From the NCBI RefSeq assembly GCF_003865015.1, contig NZ_BHVV01000001.1:682001-746000 (forward strand): a stretch of 64,000 nt of DNA. Reading direction: 5' to 3'. Both the position numbers and the translations under genes were made by a program. A model generated the notes under the pieces. It saw nothing but the letters and a program-made list of their open reading frames with translations, did no database searches and had not been told where the DNA came from. Shown here piece after piece: positions 17,709 to 26,659 of this stretch. Each line of letters begins with the position of its first letter. Within the stretch, counting starts at the first letter, position 1. The stretch comes from Sulfurisoma sediminicola. GTDB lineage: Bacteria; Pseudomonadota; Gammaproteobacteria; Burkholderiales; Rhodocyclaceae.

Positions 17709-18676
17709 GCCCCCGGACCGAAGGTCACTACCCGGTCGCGCCCGGTGGCCTTGGCGCGGTAGAGGGCGAAGTCCGCGGCGGAGAGCAGGGTATCGACCTT
17801 TTCCGCGCGCTGCGGCCGGACGCAGGCGACGCCGACGCTGATGGTGACATGGTCGGCGATGCGCGAGGCGGCATGCGGCATGTGCGACTCGCGTACCCGC
17901 TGGCACAACGTTTCGGCCAGGGTGGCGGCGCCATGGAGGTCGGTGCCCGGCAGCACCGCGACGAATTCCTCGCCGCCATAGCGGGCGACGAGGTCGCCGA
18001 CGCGCTGGGCATTGTCGCGCAGCAGCGTGGCGATGCGCCTGAGGCAGTGGTCGCCTTCCTGGTGGCCGTAGTGGTCGTTGTATCCCTTGAAGAAATCGAC
18101 GTCGATCATCAGCACCGCCAGCGGGTCCCCGCCGCGCTGGGCGCGGCGGAATTCGGCGACGACGAACTGGTCGAGGCGGCGGCGGTTGTACACCCCGGTG
18201 AGCGGATCGAGGTAGACCGTTTCGGCCAGCTCGGCATTGCGGTCGCGCAGGCGCTGCTCGCGACGGTGGATGGCCGTCTGGTCGATGAACTCGACCAGAC
18301 AGAAACGCTCCGCCCCGACCTCGAGGCCGCGCACGACGGCGGCCACGGTGATCGCTGCCGCGCCGGCGGCGCGCGGGAAGGGATAGAGCGGCAGCGGCAG
18401 GTCGTTCAGGCGCGGCGACAGCAGCGAGGAGGCGCCGTCGGCAATGGCGCCGACGATGGCTTCGGCGATGCGCGAATCGCGCAGCTGCGGGCACCACTCG
18501 AAGAAGTCGAGATCGATGCGATCGGCACCGATCTGCGCGTCGTGCAGCGCCATCCATTCGTTCCACACCACGATGCGGCGGCGCGCGTCGAGCACGACGA
18601 GGCCCGTGCTGGCCTTGTCCGCCACCTGGGTCAGCAGGCCGAAGGGGATGCTGTCGCTGCGGAGGCGGCGGCTCAT
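17705..18676 (-). CDS. PAS-GGDEF diguanylate cyclase
   Basis: Soluble 323-residue protein: a PAS-like sensor part (about 1-130, with TGLVVLDARRRIVVWNEWM) and a GGDEF domain. The active-site motif is RYGGEEFVAVL, and RVGD five residues before it is an intact inhibitory I-site, so a feedback-controlled active cyclase is predicted. DPLTGVYNRRRLDQFV and DVDFFKGYNDHYGHQEGD are the standard substrate/metal segments. It is the last gene of the minus-strand signalling cluster, and its ATG overlaps the CheC-like gene's stop (ATGA). It has no membrane segment, so its cue is probably cytoplasmic. Confidence 0.93.
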   Translation of the reverse strand: MSRRLRSDSIPFGLLTQVADKASTGLVVLDARRRIVVWNEWMALHDAQIGADRIDLDFFEWCPQLRDSRIAEAIVGAIADGASSLLSPRLNDLPLPLYPFPRAAGAAAITVAAVVRGLEVGAERFCLVEFIDQTAIHRREQRLRDRNAELAETVYLDPLTGVYNRRRLDQFVVAEFRRAQRGGDPLAVLMIDVDFFKGYNDHYGHQEGDHCLRRIATLLRDNAQRVGDLVARYGGEEFVAVLPGTDLHGAATLAETLCQRVRESHMPHAASRIADHVTISVGVACVRPQRAEKVDTLLSAADFALYRAKATGRDRVVTFGPGA

Positions 18677-19302
18677 GCGTGACCTCCCTCACCGGCCAGC
18701 CCGATGTCCTCGAGATAGCGGTCGAACGCGTCGGCCAGCGCGGCATTGGCGCGGGCGTCGAGCAGGAAGGCGATGTAAGTGGCGAGATCGCGGCTCTCGA
18801 CGGTCATGATCATGTGGATCATCAGCACGGCGCTGGCCGCGGCACCGCCGTGACTGGCGAGGACGTGCTCAGGCATGTCCAGCACGTAGTCGGGCGGCGC
18901 CGTACGCAGCTGCATATGCAGCTGGTTCGCCAGCACCGCCATGCAGGCGTTGAGCAGGATGTTGCCGACCTCGGATATCGCCTCTTCCTCGAGTTCCGAC
19001 AGGTCTTCCTCGCCGACCAGGCCGCCGACGGCGAGGCGCACCACCTCGAGCGCGCGTGACTGCGGGAACAGCAGCAGGGCATGTGCCGCGAGATCGCCCT
19101 CGAAGCGCTGCACCACGGCGGCGACGCGTTCGTCGGCCAAGGCCTTGATGCGGGCGATGGCACCGTCGGCCGCCAGCAGTTCCAGCTGCGGCGCGGTCAC
19201 CACGATGGTCTCCTGCATCAGTCGCGACAGGCTGACCGCCGCGCGCGCCAGCGCGACGTTGAAGGCCTCGAGCAGGGCGTCGTGCTGCAGCGGCCGCGAC
19301 AT
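18673..19302 (-). CDS. CheC-like phosphatase of CheY-type receivers
   Basis: 209-residue protein of the CheC/CheX/FliY family, which dephosphorylates CheY-P. The phosphatase helix signature is visible once: EEEAISEVGNILLNACMAVLAN, with the key Glu and Asn (E..VGN) in place; the tail has ASAVLMIHMIMTVESRDLATYI. Its ATG shares one base with the stop of the upstream REC-PAS-GGDEF-EAL-REC gene (TGATG), so the two are translationally coupled. The likely partners are the receiver domains encoded just upstream, not flagellar CheY; no chemotaxis gene is in the window. Confidence 0.82.
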   Translation of the reverse strand: MSRPLQHDALLEAFNVALARAAVSLSRLMQETIVVTAPQLELLAADGAIARIKALADERVAAVVQRFEGDLAAHALLLFPQSRALEVVRLAVGGLVGEEDLSELEEEAISEVGNILLNACMAVLANQLHMQLRTAPPDYVLDMPEHVLASHGGAAASAVLMIHMIMTVESRDLATYIAFLLDARANAALADAFDRYLEDIGLAGEGGHA

Positions 19303-21728
19303 CAGCGGGGTCTCCTGCATCCGGCCAGCAGCTCGCCGACCAGGGCCTCCGTGATCGGCTTGGCCAGGAAGCGCAGGCCGAGGCGCCTGGCCTCGGCGAC
19401 GACCGCATCCTGGAAGTTGGCGGTGAGCAGCGCCATGTCGAGTTCGGGGCAGCGCTGACGCAGCTCGGCGGCGATCTCGAGGCCGGTGCGGCCGGGCATG
19501 TTGTTGTCGAGCGTCACCAGGTCCGGCCGCTCGCGCGTGACCGCGTCCACGGCCGTCAGGGCATCGTCGACCTCGATCACCGTCGCCGTGGGCTGATGGG
19601 CGAGGATCATCTTGCGCAGCATCAGCCGCGAAACGCGGCTGTCGTCCACGATCACCACCCTGGGCGGCCGTGCCGTGGTGCCCCGCAGGTGCTGCACGAC
19701 GTCGGCCGCCGACTGCGGCCGCTGGAACATGAAGCCCTGTGCCGTGGTGCAGCCGAAGCGGCCGAGGATGTCGAAATGCTCGGCATCCTCGACGCCCTCG
19801 GCCACGGTGTCCATGCCCAGCCGCCCGGCCAGCGCGAGGATGGCCTCGACCACGGCCGCGGCGGCGCGGTCGGTCGGCGCCGCCTGCACGAAGCTGCGGT
19901 CGACCTTGATCACGTCCAGCGGCAATCGCGTCAGGCTGACCATCGACGAGAAGCCCGTGCCGAAATCGTCGAGCGCCAGCCGCAGCCCCAGCGCCTTGAG
20001 GCCGTGGAGTTGCGCCACCGCCGCCTCGTCGTCGTGCACCAGCACGCTTTCGGTCAGCTCGAGCACCAGACGCGCCGGCGGCAGCCCGGTTTCGGCCAGG
20101 ATCCGCGACAGCATCGCGGTGAAGTCGGGATCGGCGAGTTGGCGGCCGGAGACGTTCACGGCGACCTCCTCCAGCGCGATGCCCTCGCCGAGCCAGGCCA
20201 TCGCCTGGGTACAGGCCGTGCGCAGCACCCAGGCGCCGATGTCGCCGATGAACCCCGCCTCCTCGGCGATCGGAATGAACTCGACCGGCGAGATGTCGCC
20301 ATGTTCGGGGTGCTGCCAGCGCAGCAGCGCCTCGACGCCGACCGGCTGGCAGTCGCGCACGCGCACCAGCGGCTGGTAATGGACTGCCAGTTGCCCGGCG
20401 GCGAGCGCGCCGCGCAGGTCCTCCTCGAGCCGCAGGCGGCGCGTCAGCGCGCGGTCGCGATCGGCGTCGTAGAAATGCAGCGCACGACCTTCGGCGCCCT
20501 CCATCAGCAGCGCCGCCCGCGCCGCCTTGACCGTCGCCTGGCAGCTGTCGCCATCCTGCGGGAACAGCGCCAGCCCGCCGGCCGGCTGCAGGTGGAAAGG
20601 CTGCCCGCCGGCATCGAAGGGGGCTTGCAGCGCCTCGATCAGGTGCTCGGCGGCATCGGCGATCTCCTCCGGCTTCGCGGCGTGACGGAAGAGCACGCAC
20701 AGCTCGTCGGTGGTGATGCGGGCGAGTTCCGGCACCGGCTGGAAGGTGGCGCAGGCGGCCCGCAGGCGCTCGGTGATGCCGACCAGGATGCGATCGGCCG
20801 CCTCCTGCCCGAGCGAATCGCGGGCGCGGCGCATGCGATCGAGGCTCAGCAACAGCACCGGCACCAGCCGCCCGGTGGCGCCGGCGACGGCGGCCTCGCG
20901 CTCGAGCACCGCCGAAAAGGCCGGGCGGTTGTGCATGCCGGTGAGCGGGTCGTGGCGTGTCAGCCAGTCGGCCTGCGCCTGCGCCGAGCGCAGGTCGGTG
21001 ACGTCGAGCACGCTGCCGCGCAGCAGCGCAGTGCCGTTTTCCTCTACGGCCTGGATCTGCACGCGCATGCAGCGCCGGCTCAGCGTCCACACCTCGGTGG
21101 TCTGCAAGTCGCCGCCCTCCATCGCGGCCGTGGCGAGGACGAGCATGCGCTTCCAGTCATCCTCGTTGAAGGCGGGCATCAGCTGGCGCAGGCGCGCCTG
21201 GTCGTCACCGCTGAGACCCAACAGCGCCGGGAGGTTGGCCGACGGGTAGAAGCGGCGCGACTCGATCAGGTATTCGAAGCTGCCGAGGCCGGCCAGGCGC
21301 TGCGCCTGCTGCTGTCGCGCCTCGCTTTGCGTCAGATCGCGCAGCGCCTGCGCCGCATGGAGGATGAAGCGGATGCGATGCGGCAGCATCTGCCAGTTGA
21401 TCGGTTTGGCGAAGAAGTCGGTGGCACCGGCAGCGAAGGCGAGGTCGATCGACTCGCGGTCGTCCTGGCCGGTGATCATCACGATGGGCACGGTGCGTGC
21501 GTCCGGACGCCGACGCAAGCGGCGGCAGGTCTCGATGCCGTCGATGCCCGGCATCAGCAGGTCGAGCAGCACCAGGTCGGGTCGCAGGCGGTTGAAGGCC
21601 TCGAGCCCCGTCTCGCCGTCGCCGGCCTCATGCACCTCGAGGCCGAGGCCGGCCAGCGCCGCCGCGAGCATCATGCGCATCAGCTCGTCGTCGTCGACGA
21701 TGAGTGCGGTCGGAACCGGCGCGTTCAT
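19302..21728 (-). CDS. REC-PAS-GGDEF(degenerate)-EAL-REC response regulator
   Basis: 808-residue cytoplasmic regulator. Order: receiver 1 (about 1-125; phospho-acceptor Asp56 in LVLLDLLMPGIDG), PAS (about 150-255), GGDEF-like domain (about 260-420), EAL (about 440-680), receiver 2 (about 685-808; Asp in LVTLDNNMPGRTG). The GGDEF motif is replaced by ITTDELCVLF, so no cyclase activity is expected. The EAL domain keeps its catalytic set: EALLRW, VAVNVSGRQL, LELTES, LALDDFGTGFSS, IKVDRSF, AEGVED, TAQGF, predicting a c-di-GMP phosphodiesterase. The start at 21728 overlaps the kinase stop by four bases (ATGA). Two receivers on one EAL enzyme suit it as the phosphorelay output. Confidence 0.9.
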   Translation of the reverse strand: MNAPVPTALIVDDDELMRMMLAAALAGLGLEVHEAGDGETGLEAFNRLRPDLVLLDLLMPGIDGIETCRRLRRRPDARTVPIVMITGQDDRESIDLAFAAGATDFFAKPINWQMLPHRIRFILHAAQALRDLTQSEARQQQAQRLAGLGSFEYLIESRRFYPSANLPALLGLSGDDQARLRQLMPAFNEDDWKRMLVLATAAMEGGDLQTTEVWTLSRRCMRVQIQAVEENGTALLRGSVLDVTDLRSAQAQADWLTRHDPLTGMHNRPAFSAVLEREAAVAGATGRLVPVLLLSLDRMRRARDSLGQEAADRILVGITERLRAACATFQPVPELARITTDELCVLFRHAAKPEEIADAAEHLIEALQAPFDAGGQPFHLQPAGGLALFPQDGDSCQATVKAARAALLMEGAEGRALHFYDADRDRALTRRLRLEEDLRGALAAGQLAVHYQPLVRVRDCQPVGVEALLRWQHPEHGDISPVEFIPIAEEAGFIGDIGAWVLRTACTQAMAWLGEGIALEEVAVNVSGRQLADPDFTAMLSRILAETGLPPARLVLELTESVLVHDDEAAVAQLHGLKALGLRLALDDFGTGFSSMVSLTRLPLDVIKVDRSFVQAAPTDRAAAAVVEAILALAGRLGMDTVAEGVEDAEHFDILGRFGCTTAQGFMFQRPQSAADVVQHLRGTTARPPRVVIVDDSRVSRLMLRKMILAHQPTATVIEVDDALTAVDAVTRERPDLVTLDNNMPGRTGLEIAAELRQRCPELDMALLTANFQDAVVAEARRLGLRFLAKPITEALVGELLAGCRRPR

Positions 21729-24118
21729 CCGGGATAACGCTCCTTCAGTTGCTGCCATGAGAGGTTGGCCACTGCCGGCAGATAGGCGGCCAGTGCCACC
21801 ATGCGCTGCAGGTTGCCGTCACGCGCGGCAAACTCGAGTTCGCGCGCCGTATGCGACAGGCGCATGGCGCCGACCTGGGCGGCCGCCGACTTCAAGGTGT
21901 GGGCGGCGCGGCGCACGGTCTCCAGATCGCTGGCGTCGACCTGCTGCAGCCTGGTGAGGCTGGTGTCGAGGGTGCGGCGGAAAGTCTCGAGAATGCGCTG
22001 CAGGAACACGGCCTGCGGCTGCCCCGGCAGCGAGGCCAGCAGATCCTCGATCCGGGTGGGATCGAGCATGGGCGCCTGCTCCGCTTCAACCTCCGCCGCC
22101 ACCGCGGCGGCCGGCGGCAGCGGCCTGGCACTTGCTGCCGGCGTCACGATCACCGCGTCGGGCAGGTGGCGGTGCAGGGTGGCCGCCAGGTCGCCCAGCA
22201 GGACGGGCTTGACGAGGAAATCGTTCATGCCGACCTCGAAGCAGCGGCGGCGCTCCTCGTCGAGCGCATGCGCGGTCAACGCAACGATAGGGATCGGCAC
22301 GCGGCCCTCGGCGTGCTCGATCTCGCGGATCTGGCGCGTGGCCTCATAACCGTCGAGGCGCGGCATCTGGCAGTCCATCAGGATCAGGTCGGCATCGCGG
22401 AAGGCTTCGAGCGCGCCCATGCCGTCGTAGGCGGTGATCACGCTGACCCCGCCCAGCTCCTCGAGCATCGCCTGCGCCACCAGGCGGTTGGTCGGATTGT
22501 CCTCGACCAGCAGCACCCGCATCGCGCCGACCGCGGTCGGCTCCGGTGCCGACCGCGCTGCGCCGGGCGCGGCGGCGAGGGCGAACGGCAGGACCACCGT
22601 GAATATCGAGCCGCCGTCGGCGCGTCCGCGCAGGGAGATCTCGCCGCCCATGAGATCGGTCAGCTGCTTGCAGATGGCCAGGCCGAGGCCGCTGCCGCCG
22701 AAGCGGCGCGACATCGAATCATCGGCCTGGCTGAAGGCGGCGAACATGCGGTCGCGCGCCTCCACGGCGATGCCGATGCCGGTATCGATCACCTCGAACA
22801 CCAGACGGGTGCGGCCGCTACTGTCGCCGCCGCGCGCGTCGACGCGGACGACGACGCCGCCGTTGTCGGTGAACTTGATCGCGTTGCTGACGAGATTGCT
22901 CAGGATCTGCCGCAGGCGCAGCGGGTCGCCGTGCACGAAGCGCGGCACGTCGGGCGCGACGTCGCAGTCGAAGCGGATGCCCTTCTCCTGCGCGCGCTGG
23001 GAGAAGAGGAAGCCGACTTCATGCACGGTGCCCGGCAGGTCGAAGGGAATGTCCTCGAGGCGGATGCGCCCCGACTCGCCGCGGGCGAAATCGAGCACGT
23101 CGTTGAGCAGGGACAGCAGCCCCTCGCCGGCGTGCTGCAGCGCCTCGACATATTCGCGCTGGCGCGCCGACAGCTCGCTGGCGAGCAGCAGCTGCGCCAG
23201 ACCGAGAACGCCGTTCATCGGCGTGCGGATCTCGTGGCTCATGTTGGCGAGGAACTGGGTCTTGGCGCTGCTGGCCTCCTCGGCCACCGCCAGCGCCATG
23301 CGCAGGTCGGCGGTGCGCTCCGTCACCTTCGCCTCGAGCTCGTCGCGATGCCGGCGCAGCTCGGTGTCGGACAGCTCGATCTGCGCGAGCATGGCGTTGA
23401 AGCGGTCGATCAGGTGGCCGATCTCGTCGTCGCTGGTCTTGTTCACGCGCAGCCCATACTGGCGGGAAACGGTGATCGCCTCGGCCGTGCGGTCGAGCTC
23501 GGCGATGGGCGCGGTGATGAAACGGCGCATGCGCCCCGCGATCATCGAGGACACGGCCAGGCCCAGCAGCAGCGCGAGGACGTACCACGCCTGGTTCGTC
23601 CATAGTTCCGCCCACATGGGCTCGAGGCTGACATGCACCTCGAGATAGCCCAGCATCTCCTTGTCGAGCATCACCACCTGGCGCAGCTGCACCGAGCTGC
23701 CCAGCAGCCAGCGCGGCGGCGGCTGCATGTCCAGCGGCGTCATCTGCGGCCAGGGCTGCAGCACCCGCGTCACCACGGCCAGCTCGCTGCCGTCGGGCCG
23801 CAGCAGGCGGGCGCCGAGAATGTCCTGGCGTTTCAACAAGCTCTCCAGCTGGACGCGGCCGCCACGCTGGTCGTTGAAGACGAGGTAGGGCTGGCTGTAC
23901 TCGGCGGTCAGGTTCATCAGGGCGCCGAGGTTGCCGACCAGGTTGCGCTGTTCCTGCAGCACCTCGGTGGTGGTGATCAGCGCCGCACTGGCGAGCAGTG
24001 CCGATCCCGCGACGATCAGGGCGAAGCGCATCAGCCGCTGCTGGATGGTGCCGCTGATACCCAGCAGCCGGTCCCCCAGGCGGGGCGAATGATCCCGTGG
24101 TTTGAGCACTTCCATCAT
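21725..24118 (-). CDS. Hybrid sensor kinase: CHASE8-like sensor, HAMP, HisKA, HATPase, REC, HPt
   Basis: 797-residue inner-membrane kinase. Membrane helix 1 is about residues 30-50 and helix 2 about 175-195; the periplasmic part between them resembles CHASE8, the sensor domain of YfiN (NLTAEYSQPYLVFND, then LESLLKRQDILGARLLRPDG). HAMP (about 190-250), coiled coil, HisKA with His295 in ANMSHEIRTPMNG, HATPase with SNLVSNAIKFTDNG and GSGLGLAICKQL, receiver with Asp582 in LILMDCQMPRLDG, and HPt with His740 in AAHTLKSAAAQVG. All relay residues are present. It overlaps yfiR by four bases upstream and the response regulator by four downstream. Confidence 0.92.
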   Translation of the reverse strand: MMEVLKPRDHSPRLGDRLLGISGTIQQRLMRFALIVAGSALLASAALITTTEVLQEQRNLVGNLGALMNLTAEYSQPYLVFNDQRGGRVQLESLLKRQDILGARLLRPDGSELAVVTRVLQPWPQMTPLDMQPPPRWLLGSSVQLRQVVMLDKEMLGYLEVHVSLEPMWAELWTNQAWYVLALLLGLAVSSMIAGRMRRFITAPIAELDRTAEAITVSRQYGLRVNKTSDDEIGHLIDRFNAMLAQIELSDTELRRHRDELEAKVTERTADLRMALAVAEEASSAKTQFLANMSHEIRTPMNGVLGLAQLLLASELSARQREYVEALQHAGEGLLSLLNDVLDFARGESGRIRLEDIPFDLPGTVHEVGFLFSQRAQEKGIRFDCDVAPDVPRFVHGDPLRLRQILSNLVSNAIKFTDNGGVVVRVDARGGDSSGRTRLVFEVIDTGIGIAVEARDRMFAAFSQADDSMSRRFGGSGLGLAICKQLTDLMGGEISLRGRADGGSIFTVVLPFALAAAPGAARSAPEPTAVGAMRVLLVEDNPTNRLVAQAMLEELGGVSVITAYDGMGALEAFRDADLILMDCQMPRLDGYEATRQIREIEHAEGRVPIPIVALTAHALDEERRRCFEVGMNDFLVKPVLLGDLAATLHRHLPDAVIVTPAASARPLPPAAAVAAEVEAEQAPMLDPTRIEDLLASLPGQPQAVFLQRILETFRRTLDTSLTRLQQVDASDLETVRRAAHTLKSAAAQVGAMRLSHTARELEFAARDGNLQRMVALAAYLPAVANLSWQQLKERYPG

Positions 24119-24648
24119 TGTCCCTTGACCTGCCGCGCCAGCCGCAAAAGCTGGGCCGACAGCCGGATGCCGCCGCGCCGTGCGGCCTCGAGGTTGACAT
24201 CGAAGCGGACGCGGCGCTCGGCGACGGCGATGCCTATGATACCGCCGGCATCGATGAAACCGTCGCTGTCGCCGAACGTCAGCGCCCCCTGCGCCTCGGC
24301 AAGCGCGCGCCGCGGTTCGGGCGCGTCGGGCATCAGCACCAGCAAATGGCAGGGCCGCAGCAACGGCAACGTCGTCCCGCTCCGCACCTCGAGCTTCCGT
24401 CCCTGCAGCGTCTTACCCTCGAGCTCGAGCAGCGCGGTACCGAGCGTGCCCGATCCGCCGGGCGTGCCGAGCACGCAGAGGCGCAGCGGCGCTCCCGCCG
24501 GCAGAAGCTCGGCCGGCCACTCGGCGAACTTGGCGACGTTGAAGATGAACGCCGCCTTGACCTCCGCCTCGGCATACTGGGCGAACGCTGCCGGCGCCGA
24601 CAGCAACGCCAGCAGGACCGATCCGAGGTGGGTGAGGCGGCAGCGCAT
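24115..24648 (-). CDS. YfiR family periplasmic protein
   Basis: 177 residues with a signal peptide (about 1-23, ending AFAQ) and the YfiR/DUF4154 fold: AEAEVKAAFIFNVAKFAEWP at the start, LRLCVLG, and near the end GGIIGIAVAERRVRFDVNLEAARRG. In Pseudomonas YfiR is a periplasmic repressor of the CHASE8 diguanylate cyclase YfiN, controlled by redox and by the lipoprotein YfiB. Here the overlapping downstream gene is a kinase with a CHASE8-like sensor, so YfiR probably gates the kinase instead. No YfiB-like gene is present. It starts two bases after the receptor stop. Confidence 0.9.
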   Translation of the reverse strand: MRCRLTHLGSVLLALLSAPAAFAQYAEAEVKAAFIFNVAKFAEWPAELLPAGAPLRLCVLGTPGGSGTLGTALLELEGKTLQGRKLEVRSGTTLPLLRPCHLLVLMPDAPEPRRALAEAQGALTFGDSDGFIDAGGIIGIAVAERRVRFDVNLEAARRGGIRLSAQLLRLARQVKGQ

Positions 24649-24649
24649 G

Positions 24650-26650
24650 TCAGAAGCGGGCGACCGCCTTGAGCCGGAAGGTCCGGCCGTCCTGGGCGAA
24701 GCGCTCGCGCACGATGCCGGTTATTGCCGTGAGCGCGGTATCCACCGGTGCCGGGTCGTCGTAGCGCTTGTCGAACAGGTTGTAGACCGAGGCGGAAAGA
24801 TCCCAGGCCGAACTGCGCGGCCGGTAGGACAGGGTGAAATTGGCGATGCCATGGCCGCCGATGTCGGCGGTGTTGGAAGCCGCCTTGCGCGCCGCGAGGC
24901 CGCGCAGCTCGAGCGCGGCGTACCAGCCGTCGCTGCCCAGGGGCAGGCCGGCGTTCACCTGAACCAGGCCGGCGGGCGCATTGTCCGGCCGCAGGCCGTC
25001 CTCGCGCAGGAACTGGCCGCTGTAGCTGCCGCGCAGCATGGCGCCGCCCTGCCAGCGCCGCTCGAGTTCGAGTTCGACGCCGTTGCCCCAGACGTCTGCG
25101 GCATTGACGTTGATCTGCGTCACCGGGTCGAGGCTGATCGGGTCGCGCACGCGGTAGCGGTAGAGCGAGCCGGCGAAGCGTGTGCCCTCGCCCAGCCTGC
25201 TCTCCCACACCGCCTCGAGCGTTTGCATGCGCTCGGCTCCAAGGTCGGGATTGCCGTAGAGACCGGCGGGTACGTACTGGCGCTCGTAGGCGTTGGCGTT
25301 GCGGTAGGCGGTGCCGTAGAGCAGCTTCACGGTGTTGGCGGGGTCGAGCTGATGCACCAGCGCCAGCCGCGGGCTGGTGAAACGTTTGCTGTCCTCGGCC
25401 ACGTCGTGGCGCAGGCCCAACATCAGGGTAGTGGCGGCACCGAGCGTGATCTCGTCCTGAGCGTAGATGCCGGTGCGATGACTGGTGGCGTCGGTGTCGA
25501 GGTAGACGGTGCCATCGTCGTCAGCGTTGCGCTGGTATTGGCGGGTATTGCCGGTATAGGCGAGGCCGACGACCCACTTCTGCCCGGCCCAGGCCGTCGA
25601 GGTCAGGCGCGCTTCGCTTCCCCACCATTCGCCGCGTTGCTTGTCGCGGTTGATCATGCGCGAGGGCCCGCCGCTGGCGCTGTAGTCGTAGGGCAGGGTG
25701 CTGTCGTAGCGGTACTGGCCGCCGAACAGGCGGAAGTCGAGTTCGTTGTGCTCGCCGAAGCGGTGCTTCGCGGCCAGCTCGCCCAGGGTGTAGCCGTCGT
25801 CCTCGCGATGTCCGTCGTCGCCGGGAATCGTGCCGTAGGACCCCGATGGCACGTGCTTGTAGCGCTGGCTGTGCATCAGCGTGCCCTGCCACTCGCCCAG
25901 GCGCAGCCGGCCGAGAAAGCGCTGCTGGCGCTCGGCGTCGGCGCCGTCGGGGCTCGTCACACCCGGTGCGACGTCGGGGAATTCGTACTGCCCGCCGCGG
26001 CTGTCGAAGCCGCTGGCCGAGGCCATCCATTCGACGTCGCCGGAGCGCTTGCCGGCCGAAGCGCGCAGGCGGCTCGTCCGCCGGCTGCCCGCATCCGCCG
26101 CCAGCTCGGCGCCGTCGAAGGAGGCGCCGTTGCGCATGACGAGGTTCACCACGCCGAACAGGGCGTTGCCGCCGTAGATCGAGGCGCCGGGGCCGCGCAC
26201 GATCTCGACGCGCTCGATGAGGTCGAGATCGAGCGGAAATTCCTCGCCCGCCAGCACGCTGTCGTAGATGTTGTCGTTGACCCGCATGCCGTCGACGAGG
26301 AAGAGGATGCGGTTGTTGTAGTCGCCGGGCGGGGCGAAGCCGCGCACGCCGAGATAGCGGTAGCTGCGGTCGTAGATGGCGTGGAAGCCGCGCTGCGCCG
26401 CCAGCAGTTCGGACAGGGTGCGCCAGCCGAAGCGGCGGATGTCCTCGCGCGAGACCACGGTCACCGCCGAGGGCGCCGCCGTGCCCGATTGCGGGTACTT
26501 CGAGGCGCTGACCACCTCGACCTTGAGCAGGTCCTCGAGCGGGAGCTCGGTCAGATCGTGCGCGGCGGCTGCCACGATGGACGGAAACGCCAGCGCGGCG
26601 AGCACCGCAGGCAGGCAGGCGTTGGCCGGAATGAAGCGAGCGATTTTCAT
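24650..26650 (-). CDS. TonB-dependent outer-membrane receptor
   Basis: 666 residues: signal peptide (about 1-27), plug domain (AVTVVSREDIRRFGWRTLSELL, then YLGVRGFAPPGDYNNRILFLVDG and RVEIVRGPGASIYGGNALFGVVN), and a beta-barrel ending in the aromatic FRLKAVARF. The DLTELPLEDLLKVEVVSASK segment after the signal peptide is typical of receptors encoded next to YfiR proteins. The ligand is unknown; no iron or cobalamin genes are nearby. It lies nine bases after the PAS/GGDEF/EAL gene and two before yfiR, so a signalling role is likelier than nutrition. Confidence 0.92.
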   Translation of the reverse strand: MKIARFIPANACLPAVLAALAFPSIVAAAAHDLTELPLEDLLKVEVVSASKYPQSGTAAPSAVTVVSREDIRRFGWRTLSELLAAQRGFHAIYDRSYRYLGVRGFAPPGDYNNRILFLVDGMRVNDNIYDSVLAGEEFPLDLDLIERVEIVRGPGASIYGGNALFGVVNLVMRNGASFDGAELAADAGSRRTSRLRASAGKRSGDVEWMASASGFDSRGGQYEFPDVAPGVTSPDGADAERQQRFLGRLRLGEWQGTLMHSQRYKHVPSGSYGTIPGDDGHREDDGYTLGELAAKHRFGEHNELDFRLFGGQYRYDSTLPYDYSASGGPSRMINRDKQRGEWWGSEARLTSTAWAGQKWVVGLAYTGNTRQYQRNADDDGTVYLDTDATSHRTGIYAQDEITLGAATTLMLGLRHDVAEDSKRFTSPRLALVHQLDPANTVKLLYGTAYRNANAYERQYVPAGLYGNPDLGAERMQTLEAVWESRLGEGTRFAGSLYRYRVRDPISLDPVTQINVNAADVWGNGVELELERRWQGGAMLRGSYSGQFLREDGLRPDNAPAGLVQVNAGLPLGSDGWYAALELRGLAARKAASNTADIGGHGIANFTLSYRPRSSAWDLSASVYNLFDKRYDDPAPVDTALTAITGIVRERFAQDGRTFRLKAVARF

Positions 26651-26659
26651 ACGGCCACC

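Noticed and set aside
18673-21090. Single 805-codon frame joining the CheC-like gene with sequence upstream
   Set aside because: Only the 3' 210 codons (18673-19302) show protein similarity; the rest is the shifted frame of the GGDEF-EAL gene.
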